A stretch of DNA of 60,220 nt from JAVRLB01 sp049965455 (GCA_049965455.1 JBMFWH010000003.1:1-60220); one strand, 5' to 3'. Shown: positions 33,623 through 42,225, counted from the stretch's first letter. The notes: a model not told the origin generated them from the sequence alone. Translations and numbers: made by a program.

Positions 33623-35070
33623 AGCTTATAAAAATTGCTGAGAATTAACTGGTCCCTGTATTTCTCTCCTTTTATAGGCACAGGATATGTTCCGGTCAAG
33701 CAGCCTAGGCACAGATCCTTTTTACTTATCCCGATAGCTTTAACGAGCCCAGCTATGCTTAAATAGCCTAAAGAATCGGCATTGATGCTTTCTTTTATTT
33801 CTTCTACAGTCTTTCCAGCTGCGATAAACTGGCTCCTAGTTTTCATGTCTATTCCCAGGTAACATGGTGCAACAATGGGTGGTGATGCGATCCTAACATG
33901 AACCTTATCTGCACCTGCATTTTTTAGCAATTTAACAATCTTCTTTGTTGTATTTCCACGAACAATGCTGTCATCAATAAGCACTATTTTCTTGCCTTTA
34001 ACCACTTCTTTTATCGGATTTAATTTCAGCTGGATTTCCTGAACCCTTTCTTTTTCTGAAGGCATAATGAATGTGCGATCTATATATCTGTTTTTCATCA
34101 ACCCTTCGGCAAAGGGAATCTTTGATTCTTCCGCGTATCCAAGTGCATGAGTCCTCCCAGAATCTGGCACAGGAACCACGATATCCGCATCTACAGGTTG
34201 CTCACGGGCCAGAAACTTGCCAAGGTTTTTTCGGACCGAATATATGTTTTTGCTGTTCATCAGGCTATCCGCTCTTGCAAAGTACACGTACTCAAACATA
34301 CAGAAAGCAGTCTGAACATTCTCTATCCTGTAATGCGTTATAGCCGAATCCTGATCAATTTCTAAAATTTCTCCCGGGTAGATGTCCCTTATCGTTTGCC
34401 CTCCCAAAGCATCAAATACAACAGATTCTGACGCAATCCCATATTCACTATCTAGTTTTCCAAGCACTAGCGGTCTAATCCCTAATGGATCCCTTATGGC
34501 AAATATCCTATCGTTTATCTGAAATGCCAGGGAATAAGAGCCCTTAAGATATCTCATGCTTCTCTTGATCCCTTCTATAATATTTCCATGCCTCGTGGCT
34601 TCCAATGCTATCAATTTTAAGATCAACTCAGTATCGGATTCTGTAAAAAAAGAGTTTCCTGCTTTTTCTAGGTATTCTCTAACCTCTGCCGCATTAGAAA
34701 TCTCGCCATTATGAGCAATAGCCATATCTCCCATGGCAGTATGGATCATTATAGGTTGCGCATTTGATATTACCGAAGATCCGGCAGTTGAGTACCTGAC
34801 ATGTCCAATTCCGCTGTTTCCAGACAATGAATCTAATATATTCTTCGTAAAAACTTCATGTACTAGTCCCATACCCTTATATGTAGAAACCTTGTTATTA
34901 TCATTAAATAAACTTATTCCTGCTGATTCTTGGCCTCTATGCTGCAAACTTCTTAATCCAAAATATAGCGATGATACTACACTTCTGTGGCTCTTAAATC
35001 CCACAACACCACAATATTCAGTGCTTTTTCGCCCAATTATAACTTCTGAGTCTTGGTGCGGGATAGCCAC
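33619..35070 (-). CDS. purF: Amidophosphoribosyltransferase
   Basis: First step of purine synthesis (PRPP + glutamine to phosphoribosylamine). N-terminal Ntn glutaminase: nucleophile Cys in EYCGVVGF, then LRSLQHRGQESAGI and GHVRYSTAG; C-terminal PRTase motif VLIDDSIVRGNTTKK. GTG 35070 is chosen because GAGGTG lies 8 nt upstream, giving 483 aa with a 19-residue propeptide to be cleaved before the Cys. Starts at 35115/35106 lack this and run far into rpl37e. It overlaps rpl37e by 53 bp in another frame. Its 3' end overlaps nop5 by 4 bp, convergently. Confidence 0.93.
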   Translation of the reverse strand: MAIPHQDSEVIIGRKSTEYCGVVGFKSHRSVVSSLYFGLRSLQHRGQESAGISLFNDNNKVSTYKGMGLVHEVFTKNILDSLSGNSGIGHVRYSTAGSSVISNAQPIMIHTAMGDMAIAHNGEISNAAEVREYLEKAGNSFFTESDTELILKLIALEATRHGNIIEGIKRSMRYLKGSYSLAFQINDRIFAIRDPLGIRPLVLGKLDSEYGIASESVVFDALGGQTIRDIYPGEILEIDQDSAITHYRIENVQTAFCMFEYVYFARADSLMNSKNIYSVRKNLGKFLAREQPVDADIVVPVPDSGRTHALGYAEESKIPFAEGLMKNRYIDRTFIMPSEKERVQEIQLKLNPIKEVVKGKKIVLIDDSIVRGNTTKKIVKLLKNAGADKVHVRIASPPIVAPCYLGIDMKTRSQFIAAGKTVEEIKESINADSLGYLSIAGLVKAIGISKKDLCLGCLTGTYPVPIKGEKYRDQLILSNFYKL

Positions 35071-35182
35071 AGTGTGAGCACCTCTTTTCGTGGATATTGT
35101 ACGCATGATATCCACATCTTCTACATCTAATGTGTGTCTTTCGGCTCCCGTGTTTACCTAATGCAGGAGTACCTGCTCCCAT
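35018..35182 (-). CDS. rpl37e: Ribosomal protein L37e
   Basis: A 54-aa gene starting MGAGTPALGKHGSRKTHIRC. The zinc ribbon CRRCGYHAY and CSHCGYP (four cysteines) and the end RLRSYNWAKKH are diagnostic of L37e. Starts 23 bp after the Lsm gene, the usual archaeal Lsm-L37e pair, and its 3' third overlaps purF in a different frame. Confidence 0.95.
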   Translation of the reverse strand: MGAGTPALGKHGSRKTHIRCRRCGYHAYNIHEKRCSHCGYPAPRLRSYNWAKKH

Positions 35183-35205
35183 AATTATTACACCTCTTAA
35201 TTTAA

Positions 35206-35433
35206 TTATGATGGAGATATATATATAACGTTATCTCCTCTTACTATTACTGTATTTAATAATCCTTTTGACTGGTTCTCAATAACTTCCTCTGCGTTTT
35301 TTAGTACTAAATTCATATGTTGATCGTATCCATTTAACTGCCCTCTATATTCTTTACCGCCTTTGACAGAGATCAAAACATTTTTATTCAACGCACTTTG
35401 TAGTATCTGTAATGGCTTTGCTGTATTATCCAT
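35206..35433 (-). CDS. Sm-like archaeal protein (SmAP/Lsm)
   Basis: 75 aa from ATG 35433: Sm1 motif (VLISVKGGKEYRGQLNGYDQHMNLVL) and Sm2 motif (NTVIVRGDNVIYIS). Forms ring-shaped heptamers that bind U-rich RNA. Longer starts at 35442-35481 are possible, but the TATA box at 35454-35463 lies inside them and points to a leaderless start at 35433. Confidence 0.93.
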   Translation of the reverse strand: MDNTAKPLQILQSALNKNVLISVKGGKEYRGQLNGYDQHMNLVLKNAEEVIENQSKGLLNTVIVRGDNVIYISPS

Positions 35434-35453
35434 ATTGGGCATAAACCTAACCA

Positions 35454-35463
35454 TATATTTAAA
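35454..35463 (-). promoter_or_regulatory. TATA box of the lsm-rpl37e-purF operon
   Basis: TTTAAATATA on the minus strand is centred about 26 bp upstream of ATG 35433. It decides the Lsm start, because longer reading frames would place the box within coding sequence. Confidence 0.6.
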
Positions 35464-35572
35464 CTTAACTTTAACCTGCATAAGGTAATCAGCGAAGGCA
35501 TAAAAAAATGCAAATTATGATGTAAAATTCTGAAAAATAATACGCACAATACATACAAAACAGACCAAAACC

Positions 35573-35584
35573 AAAAAATATAAG
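35573..35584 (+). promoter_or_regulatory. TATA box for alba
   Basis: AAAAAATATAAG predicts transcription start near 35605, leaving a ~30-nt leader with a strong ACGGAGGT ribosome binding site before ATG 35638. This suits a highly expressed chromatin protein. Confidence 0.5.
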
Positions 35585-35637
35585 TAGTATCAAACAATAC
35601 ATTATGTACCAAAAAACAATCTTACGGAGGTACTAAT

Positions 35638-35919
35638 ATGGCAGAAATACAAAAAAGCAACGAAAATGTGGTATTTATTGGAAAGAAGCCAACTATGAAC
35701 TATGTTCTTGCAGTGATCACACAGTTTAAGACTGGTGCTAAACTGGTGGTTGTAAAAGCAAGAGGCCGTTCAATTGCTAAAGCTGTGGACATAGCAGAGA
35801 TAGTTAAACATAGATTTTTACCAGATGTAAAATCAGAGGTAAAAATAGACACTGAAAAAGTTAAGAATGAAGATAGAGAGAGCAATGTATCTTCCATAGA
35901 AATAACCATGAGAATGTAA
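35638..35919 (+). CDS. albA: Chromatin protein Alba
   Basis: 93 aa. VVFIGKKPTMNYVLAVITQF at the N-terminus (conserved lysine pair for DNA contact) and VKARGRSIAKAVDIAEIVKHRF are the Alba signature. It binds double-stranded DNA and RNA as a dimer. Confidence 0.95.
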   Translation: MAEIQKSNENVVFIGKKPTMNYVLAVITQFKTGAKLVVVKARGRSIAKAVDIAEIVKHRFLPDVKSEVKIDTEKVKNEDRESNVSSIEITMRM

Positions 35920-36052
35920 ATCATCTCTATCTCTTTTACTATTTTTAGACATATAATATTAATTTTTGAATTTTATTGCGTGCAGCTTATATATGTTAAA
36001 GGCTATATATCCACGTTAGTAATCACAAAATTTTAAATCCATAAACTTATTT

Positions 36053-36841
36053 ATGTTTCCTGTGTCTATTAACAATCTAGATATGAAAAAATGGAAACAG
36101 TACGATGATATTATCACGGATTCTCTCTGGTTATTTCCTTCCAGAGACAATAATGGGGTCCATGATCCAGGTTTTCATGGCAATTTCATACCACAGATTC
36201 CAAGACAAGCGATCATGAGATTCACAAAGAGAGGAGAGTGGGTCCTAGATCCTTTTATGGGTGCGGGTACCACATTAATAGAGGCAAAGTATCAGGGTAG
36301 AAATGCAATAGGCATAGATATTAATAATGAAATCTTAGAGGTCGCGAAGGAAAAATTAAAAAAAATAGAATCTGATACAGTTTCAGAAGTTTTTAATGCT
36401 GACTCTACCGATCCTAGTACATATAAGGAATTGAAAAAAATTAATGGCAAGTTCCAGTTACTGATGATCCATCCACCATATTGGGATATTATACATTTTA
36501 CAACAAAAGTAATGGATCTGTCAAATTCTGCAACGCTGACTGAATTTTTAGATAAGATAGACATGGTGATAAAAAACACGTATGATCTTCTGGATCCCGA
36601 AAGATACATGGTATTTGTCATAGGTGACAAATATGAAAATGGGGCATTAGTTCCATTAAGCTACTACACGTTGCAGGTAATATTAAAGTATAATTATATC
36701 CTGAAAGGAATAGTTGTAAAGAATATTGAAGAAAACAAAGCAAAGCGTGGGAAGTATTCTTTATGGAGATACAGGGCCCTTAAAAGTGGCTATTTCGTGT
36801 TCAAGCATGAATATATATATTTTCTTAAAAAAGGAGATTGA
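36053..36841 (+). CDS. SAM-dependent DNA N4/N6 methyltransferase-like protein
   Basis: 262 aa. SAM-binding motif I DPFMGAGTTLIEAKYQGRNAIGID near residues 66-89 comes before catalytic motif IV HPPYWD near residue 140, an I-to-IV order seen in gamma/alpha-like amino-methyltransferases. No restriction enzyme or specificity subunit is next to it, so it is an orphan; an RNA substrate is possible. An AT-rich AAAATTTTAAAT box upstream suggests a leaderless start. It is followed directly by mfnA. Confidence 0.75.
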   Translation: MFPVSINNLDMKKWKQYDDIITDSLWLFPSRDNNGVHDPGFHGNFIPQIPRQAIMRFTKRGEWVLDPFMGAGTTLIEAKYQGRNAIGIDINNEILEVAKEKLKKIESDTVSEVFNADSTDPSTYKELKKINGKFQLLMIHPPYWDIIHFTTKVMDLSNSATLTEFLDKIDMVIKNTYDLLDPERYMVFVIGDKYENGALVPLSYYTLQVILKYNYILKGIVVKNIEENKAKRGKYSLWRYRALKSGYFVFKHEYIYFLKKGD

Positions 36842-36843
36842 GT

Positions 36844-37983
36844 ATGCAAAAAAGAGGAAAATCTGAAAGTGAGATAAAGAAGGAAATATTGAAATATTAT
36901 AGTGAGAATTATAAATATAGGGATGGCTCCATTCTGAGCTCTATGAGCAGCGAACCTGATAGCATAGCTGTCTGGGCAAATAGTAAGTTTATAGAATCAA
37001 ATCTTGGGAACCCTTACTTATTTCCAGGAACGAAGAATATTGAGGAAAAAGTGATTAGAAGTATCGGAGAGTTGTTGCATAACAAAAATGCATACGGAAG
37101 AGTGCTTAGCGGCGGAACGGAATCAAATATTACTGCTTTATGGGCTGCTAAAAAGCTGAAAAAAGGGAAAAAGACGGTAATGGTATCTAAGGCTGCGCAT
37201 TTTTCAGTGGCTAAGGCTGCTGATTTGCTGAACCTGAACCTGGAACTGGTGCCTCTTACTGATAATTACGTTATTGACTATTCAATTGTCAAAGAGGTCG
37301 ATCCTGATGATTTAATGGCGATTATAGGCATTGCAGGAACCACTGAGTACGGCACTGTGGACCCCATTGATAAGCTGGCTGATTTTGCAAGAAAAAATGA
37401 CATTTTTTTGCATGTTGATGCCGCATTTGGCGGATTTGTAATACCATTCTTGAAGATGCTGGGATACAACCTACCCGACTTTGATTTTGGAATTGAGGGC
37501 GTGAAATCAATATCTATAGACCCGCATAAGATGGGGCTAAGCACCATAGGTGCTGGAGCGTTGCTGTTCAAAGATAACTATTTTAACCTGATTAGTTTTT
37601 CCTCTGAGTATCTGACCACCAAGATAAGCACTACATTACTTGGTACCAGAAGTAGCAGCAATGTTGCTGCGGCATACGCGGTAATGAGAAAAATGGGCAT
37701 GGATGGGTATAAAAGAATGGTCAGGAAATGTTATGAAAACACATTATACATGTACGATTTACTTCAGGAAAAAAACATTGATGTTTTGTTAAAACCCGTT
37801 ATGAACATAATAAACATAAAAACAGAGTCATCTGAAAAGACAGCTAACCGCCTAAAACCAAAATGGATGGTAGGGTACAACAAACATGATAATCTATTAA
37901 GAATTGTAGTTATGCCACATATCAACAAGCCCGTTATAAATGAATTTGTAAGAGACCTGGAAAGGGAAATGGGAAATAAATGA
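36844..37983 (+). CDS. mfnA: PLP-dependent aspartate/tyrosine decarboxylase (MfnA family)
   Basis: 379 aa from ATG 36844 (GGAG upstream). Group II decarboxylase: GRVLSGGTESNITALWAA near 81, HVDAAFGGFV near 182 and the PLP lysine in SISIDPHKMGLS near 215. In non-methanogens this family is thought to make beta-alanine for coenzyme A rather than tyramine. It overlaps dph2 by 4 bp. Confidence 0.9.
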   Translation: MQKRGKSESEIKKEILKYYSENYKYRDGSILSSMSSEPDSIAVWANSKFIESNLGNPYLFPGTKNIEEKVIRSIGELLHNKNAYGRVLSGGTESNITALWAAKKLKKGKKTVMVSKAAHFSVAKAADLLNLNLELVPLTDNYVIDYSIVKEVDPDDLMAIIGIAGTTEYGTVDPIDKLADFARKNDIFLHVDAAFGGFVIPFLKMLGYNLPDFDFGIEGVKSISIDPHKMGLSTIGAGALLFKDNYFNLISFSSEYLTTKISTTLLGTRSSSNVAAAYAVMRKMGMDGYKRMVRKCYENTLYMYDLLQEKNIDVLLKPVMNIINIKTESSEKTANRLKPKWMVGYNKHDNLLRIVVMPHINKPVINEFVRDLEREMGNK

Positions 37984-38969
37984 TGGAAGAATATAACATA
38001 AACTGGAACGAAATAAGAAAAATGCTGGCGGATAAAAAGGTGAAAAAGATACTGGTACAAATGCCAGAAGGCTTGAAACAGTATTATTCCTATGTCACAG
38101 ATCAACTGCGAGAATTCGACATAGTGTTTTCTGGAGATCCTTGTTTTGGGGCATGTGACATTCCTGGTACCAGGTACGGATGCGACATGATTCTTCATTT
38201 TGGTCATTCTATCATTCCTAACCTGAAGCTTGACGTACCCATTTATTTTGTAGAGATGAGGGTAAGATTGGATATTGGGTGGATCAAGGATCAGATCAAT
38301 AAGATAAATTGCAGGAAGATAGGCTTAACGGCAACATTGCAGTACCTGGATATGTTGCCAGAACTCGCCGAGATTCTTTCGAAAAAGCATGTTGAATCGT
38401 ATATAGGCAATAGTGACCCGCGAATAACTTACAATGGACAGGTACTCGGTTGCAATTTCAGTTCTGCGCGCACCATATCTGAAAAAGTAGATTGCTATGT
38501 CATACTTAGCAATGGCGATTTTCATGCTATTGGCATTGAGATGGTGACTGGCAAGAAGGTGTACATAATTGATCCTTTGATGAGAGAGATAAGAACTGTT
38601 ACAGAAAAGGTTGATAAGATTACAAGGCAGAGATATGCAGCTATTGGAATGGTAAAGAATGCCAGCACTTTTGCACTTATAGTTTCTACCAAAGCAGGCC
38701 AGTTCAGAGGTAAATATGCAGAGCACATAAAAAAAGTTCTTGAAGAGCAAGGCAAAAAAGCATATATTGTATATTTAGATCTGTTAGACCCCGCTCAACT
38801 GTTAAACTACAATGTAGATGCATTTGTTTCTTTTGCATGTCCAAGAATCGCGATCGATGACTGGAACAGATTCAATAAGCCCATTATAACGCCAATAGAA
38901 CTTGAAATTGCGATTGGCGTAAGGGATATCAGCCTCCTGAAATTCGACGAGATTGTAAATACAGATTAA
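37980..38969 (+). CDS. dph2: Diphthamide biosynthesis enzyme Dph2
   Basis: 329 aa. Three conserved cysteines for the unusual radical-SAM [4Fe-4S] cluster lie in GDPCFGACD, GCNFSS and SFACPRIAIDD. It transfers the 3-amino-3-carboxypropyl group of SAM to the histidine of EF2. VQMPEGLKQY near the N-terminus is typical. It runs directly on from mfnA. Confidence 0.94.
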   Translation: MMEEYNINWNEIRKMLADKKVKKILVQMPEGLKQYYSYVTDQLREFDIVFSGDPCFGACDIPGTRYGCDMILHFGHSIIPNLKLDVPIYFVEMRVRLDIGWIKDQINKINCRKIGLTATLQYLDMLPELAEILSKKHVESYIGNSDPRITYNGQVLGCNFSSARTISEKVDCYVILSNGDFHAIGIEMVTGKKVYIIDPLMREIRTVTEKVDKITRQRYAAIGMVKNASTFALIVSTKAGQFRGKYAEHIKKVLEEQGKKAYIVYLDLLDPAQLLNYNVDAFVSFACPRIAIDDWNRFNKPIITPIELEIAIGVRDISLLKFDEIVNTD

Positions 38970-39003
38970 TAAATTTAAATATCTCTATTATATTCTATAA
39001 ACA

Positions 39004-39618
39004 ATGGCAAATTTAGGTGTGTTAATCTCCGGTTATGGAACTAACCTCCAGTCCATAATAGATGCGGTGAAAGCTGGCAAACTTAACTGCGAGATCAAGG
39101 TTGTAATATCCAACAGGAAAGATGCTTACGGTTTAGAACGTGCCAGCATAAACAAGATCCCTTCTTTTTATATCTCACCAAAAAACAAGAGTGATGAAGA
39201 ATTTGACGAGCTAGTACTGAAAATATTAGAAGAACATAAAGTTGATCTGGTGGTACTTGCAGGATATTTAAAGATTTTGACCTCTAAATTTATAAGAAGA
39301 TATGAAAACAGAATTATAAATATACACCCCGCACTGCTTCCAGCATTTGGTGGAAAAGGGTACTATGGTGAACATGTGCACGAGGCAGTGTTGAAGGCAG
39401 GATGTAAAGTCTCTGGATGTACCGTGCACTTTGTAACAGAAGACATCGATGGAGGACCTATAATTGCTCAAACTGCCGTGAAGGTTCTTGATTCTGATAC
39501 ACCAAAGAGTCTGGCAGAAAGAATATTGCCATATGAGCATGAAACTCTGATTGTTGCACTTAAAAATCTCACTGAAAAAAAGTATATAATTAATGGAAAA
39601 AGAGTGGTTTTTTTATAA
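39004..39618 (+). CDS. purN: Phosphoribosylglycinamide formyltransferase
   Basis: 204 aa. GVLISGYGTNLQSIID at the N-terminus, VLAGYLKILTSKFIRRYENRIINIHPALLPAFGGKGYYG (catalytic N/H) and GCTVHFVTEDIDGGPIIAQ. Uses 10-formyl-tetrahydrofolate or an analogue, fitting the presence of a pterin synthase and purF in the window. A TATA box at 38974-38981 is 27 bp before the ATG, so it is leaderless. Confidence 0.95.
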   Translation: MANLGVLISGYGTNLQSIIDAVKAGKLNCEIKVVISNRKDAYGLERASINKIPSFYISPKNKSDEEFDELVLKILEEHKVDLVVLAGYLKILTSKFIRRYENRIINIHPALLPAFGGKGYYGEHVHEAVLKAGCKVSGCTVHFVTEDIDGGPIIAQTAVKVLDSDTPKSLAERILPYEHETLIVALKNLTEKKYIINGKRVVFL

Positions 39619-39777
39619 AGCATCATATTTTTCTTGAAGCTCTGAGCTCAAATTTTCCAGCACTTCGTCCAGATTCTCGCTTTCTATGCTCACTACTTCT
39701 CCGCTCTGTAACGTAATTCTTGCAATAAATATGTCTCCGTCCCTTACAACTTCAACTTCAAACAACTTTGTTGACAT
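39613..39777 (-). CDS. Small acidic protein of unknown function (54 aa)
   Basis: A 54-aa frame beginning MSTKLFEVEVVRDGDIFIAR and ending EKYDAL. AAAGGTGAAAC stands before the ATG, matching the ribosome binding sites used elsewhere here. The predicted pattern is two beta strands followed by an acidic amphipathic helix, like small HicB-type or antitoxin folds, but no family is recognised. Its stop overlaps the end of purN by 6 bp, convergently. Confidence 0.6.
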   Translation of the reverse strand: MSTKLFEVEVVRDGDIFIARITLQSGEVVSIESENLDEVLENLSSELQEKYDAL

Positions 39778-39845
39778 AAAAGTTTCACCTTTTTTGTAGT
39801 AGTTTCGGCATTTGTAATCTACTATATAAAAATTTTCGTTTTTCA

Positions 39846-40000
39846 GGTCTTGTCAAATCTTCGTTGATAAATACGTATTATTTCATTTTGTCGAAGGCAT
39901 AGCTTTTATCTGGATCATTTAATTTGAATATTTTTTGAAATATGTGTAGTATGATAACTGATGCTATTTTTAATATTTTCAACGAAAAATTGACAGTATC
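39846..40000 (-). mobile_element. MITE family 2, copy B (inverted)
   Basis: 155-bp element, the reverse complement of the one at 14107-14262, with the same GGTCTTGTCAAATCTTCGTT end. It is flanked by a perfect 8-bp target duplication GTTTTTCA (39838-39845 and 40001-40008). About 71 bp at one end are identical to copy A; the rest has diverged. Non-coding; it lies upstream of the SPFH operon promoter. Confidence 0.9.
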
Positions 40001-40095
40001 GTTTTTCACGATGTATCTTTATTTTTATGAAATTATATTTATATATTTACATCTTACAGCAAAGTTAAATTAGTAAGTTTTTATTACATCATAAA

Positions 40096-40106
40096 GATAT
40101 AAATAT
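40096..40106 (+). promoter_or_regulatory. TATA box of the SPFH/zinc-ribbon operon
   Basis: GATATAAATAT predicts transcription start near 40125-40128, at the TTG of the first gene. If the transcript starts there, TTG would be leaderless, or ATG 40143/40152 would be used with a short leader. Confidence 0.5.
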
Positions 40107-40124
40107 ATGGAAAAATAGATATAT

Positions 40125-40526
40125 TTGAAAAAGTTATTAGGCATGATTAAAATGAAAAGCAGCACAGTCATGGGAGCAATTATTGCGATAGTACTGACAT
40201 TGTTTGCACTACTATTATTCTATTATCTCATAATATCCAACACTGATAAATTAGTTGCTGGTGTTTACATTGGCATACTGGCCTTGGCATTCTCTCTCAT
40301 CGGGTATATATTATATGCTTTTATAGGCACAAACACAGTATTAAAAAGCTTTGTATGGGGGTACTATATTTTCGGGTTCGGAACACTTTTTTATGCCAAT
40401 ACGGTAATAAAGTTCAGTTTTCCATATCTATTAATACTACTTTTGATTTTCGTAATTTCTCTGGTATTAATATACTGGAGATTAAGGTCTTTGGAAAGTG
40501 TAAAAAGAAGCCGAGGTGCAAAATAA
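40125..40526 (+). CDS. Four-helix membrane protein of unknown function (SPFH operon)
   Basis: Up to 133 aa, with four hydrophobic helices (about 16-38, 43-66, 72-92, 97-118 in the TTG-start numbering) and a basic C-terminal tail (RLRSLESVKRSRGAK). TTG 40125 is at the predicted transcription start; ATG 40143 or 40152 could be the true start. No family recognised. As first gene of the operon it may be the membrane anchor for the cytosolic partners downstream. Confidence 0.65.
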   Translation: MKKLLGMIKMKSSTVMGAIIAIVLTLFALLLFYYLIISNTDKLVAGVYIGILALAFSLIGYILYAFIGTNTVLKSFVWGYYIFGFGTLFYANTVIKFSFPYLLILLLIFVISLVLIYWRLRSLESVKRSRGAK

Positions 40527-40527
40527 T

Positions 40528-41058
40528 ATGGCAGATATAAGAGATCAGGTCGAAGATAGCAGAGGCGTTTTAAAGAAGTTGCAGTTATTAATACCGGGAT
40601 ATTCAGGGTACAGGAAATTAGAGGATATAAGAGAAGCTGATAATTATCTTAGAATCCAGATTGCAAATAAAATGCATGAAAACATAAACAGCCTTCAGGA
40701 TTTAAGAAAAATGCTTGTGGACAGAGGATTATATGCCGGATTATCTCAGTTTCAGGCACTGTTCTCTGAAATCCAGCAGTTGGAAGGAGCGATAAGACAT
40801 GCACAGCAAGGATACTCGGGAATCTCTCCGCCTATACGAATTACGGCGGATAATCTTAATGCTATGTATGAATATGATTATAATTTTATAGCGCAAGCAG
40901 ACACCTTAAATAATGAGATAAAAGAGCTTGTGAATGCGGTGATGAGCGGAAACACTCAGGATAGCTATGCAAAGCTGCAATCTGTATCAGGCGCTATAAA
41001 GGATCTGAGAGATAAGTTTAATGAGAGAATGATAGTAATACAAGGCATAAAAGTGTAA
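40528..41058 (+). CDS. Helical protein with IPGYSGYRKLEDIREAD motif (SPFH operon)
   Basis: 176 aa from ATG 40528. Almost wholly helical with heptad patterns; no signal peptide or membrane segment. The IPGYSGYRKLEDIREADNYL stretch near residue 22 resembles a motif I associate with bacterial PspA/SPFH-linked helical proteins. That link is from memory and needs a profile search. Begins 1 bp after the membrane protein gene and ends 15 bp before the SPFH gene. Confidence 0.6.
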   Translation: MADIRDQVEDSRGVLKKLQLLIPGYSGYRKLEDIREADNYLRIQIANKMHENINSLQDLRKMLVDRGLYAGLSQFQALFSEIQQLEGAIRHAQQGYSGISPPIRITADNLNAMYEYDYNFIAQADTLNNEIKELVNAVMSGNTQDSYAKLQSVSGAIKDLRDKFNERMIVIQGIKV

Positions 41059-41073
41059 ACGGAGGAATATCTT

Positions 41074-42225
41074 ATGTTTAAAAAGCAGGCGCAGGTAGGA
41101 AGCGGAGATAGCGTAATAGGTGCTACAACAATAATATGGGAAGATCAATACAAAGAAGCCAATATCATGTGGAAAGTTCCAAGAAATATCAGGCTAAATG
41201 ATAACATTGTAGTAAGAGAAGATGAGATTGCTGTTTTTTTCAGGGATGGTAAAGTATTAACTTATTTTGACAAGCCAGACCGATATGCGTTGACGTCTCT
41301 GAACGCTCCGGTCGTAGGAAAACTGGTCCAATTTTTGTCAGGAGTGCAGCAGCAAGCTGAAGTTTATTATCTTCAGCGCAGGTTTCTGGATGGCAAGTTT
41401 GGCAGTAAAGAACCGTACATATTCAATGACCAAGATTTTGGCATAGTAAATCTGCGGGTCTTTGGAGAGTATAGATATAGGGTCTCTCACCCAGAGAATT
41501 TTATAAACCAGTTTGTGGGCACTTTCAATGCTGAAACCTCTGCAGACGTGGAATCAAGAATGAAAGATCAGATGGTAATATTGGTATATGATACATTAGG
41601 AAAGATGAAGGCGCAGGGATTGAAAGTCACAGACCTGGCCGCGAACCTGACTAACATAGAGCAGGCTGTGCTTGCAAATTCAACTGCGCATTTTGACCAG
41701 TATGGGTTGGAGATCAACAAGATATCCGGATTATCCATAAATTTGCCGGATGAAGTGCAAAAAGCAATTGATCTCAGGTCCCAGATGTCAGTTCTGGGAG
41801 TTAACTATATGCAATATCAGGCCGGTCAGGCAATGGTAGATGCTGCGAAGAATCCAAGTGGAGGTGCAGGTGCCATGACGGGACTGGGTGTAGGGTTAGG
41901 GGCTGGAATGGGTGTAGGAGGTATGATGTCCGGGCAGATGTATCAGCAACAAAATCAGAAAAAGTGCATTAAATGTGGGGCCATGATAGACGCTAATGCA
42001 AGATTCTGTCCTGTGTGTGGTGCGGATCAGACACAGGCACAGGCCCAACCAGCAGCAACAATTACCTGTCCTAACTGCAAAGCGGTAGTACCCGCAGGCA
42101 CGAAATTCTGTCCAAACTGCGGCGCGAAATTGTCAGGTACCATCACCTGCTCCAACTGTCATGCAGAAGTTCCGGCAGGCACAAAATTCTGTCCTAACTG
42201 TGGCTATAAAATTTCAGGAGCGTGA
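41074..42225 (+). CDS. SPFH-domain protein with C-terminal zinc ribbons (YdjI-like)
   Basis: 383 aa. Residues ~1-245 form the SPFH/Band-7-like domain of the YdjI/virion-core-like group (TIIWEDQYKEANIMWKVPRNIR; VVREDEIAVFFRDGK). A Gly/Met-rich linker (~265-290) leads to three zinc ribbons: CIKCG/CPVCG, CPNCK/CPNCG and CSNCH/CPNCG, the last two near-duplicates sharing PAGTKFCPNCG. No transmembrane helix is apparent, so membrane attachment probably depends on partners. GGAGG precedes the ATG. Related bacterial genes sit with PspA. Confidence 0.85.
   Translation: MFKKQAQVGSGDSVIGATTIIWEDQYKEANIMWKVPRNIRLNDNIVVREDEIAVFFRDGKVLTYFDKPDRYALTSLNAPVVGKLVQFLSGVQQQAEVYYLQRRFLDGKFGSKEPYIFNDQDFGIVNLRVFGEYRYRVSHPENFINQFVGTFNAETSADVESRMKDQMVILVYDTLGKMKAQGLKVTDLAANLTNIEQAVLANSTAHFDQYGLEINKISGLSINLPDEVQKAIDLRSQMSVLGVNYMQYQAGQAMVDAAKNPSGGAGAMTGLGVGLGAGMGVGGMMSGQMYQQQNQKKCIKCGAMIDANARFCPVCGADQTQAQAQPAATITCPNCKAVVPAGTKFCPNCGAKLSGTITCSNCHAEVPAGTKFCPNCGYKISGA

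Noticed and set aside
35071..35115. Longer purF N-terminus from ATG/GTG at 35106/35115
   Set aside because: These codons are the out-of-frame reading of rpl37e; a Shine-Dalgarno supports GTG 35070.
35434..35481. Longer Lsm starts
   Set aside because: The TATA box at 35454-35463 falls inside them; the 75-aa form is the normal SmAP length.
40009..40095. Short AT-rich tandem patterns (ATATTT/ATATAT) before the SPFH operon
   Set aside because: Ordinary promoter-region AT richness; no consistent unit length.
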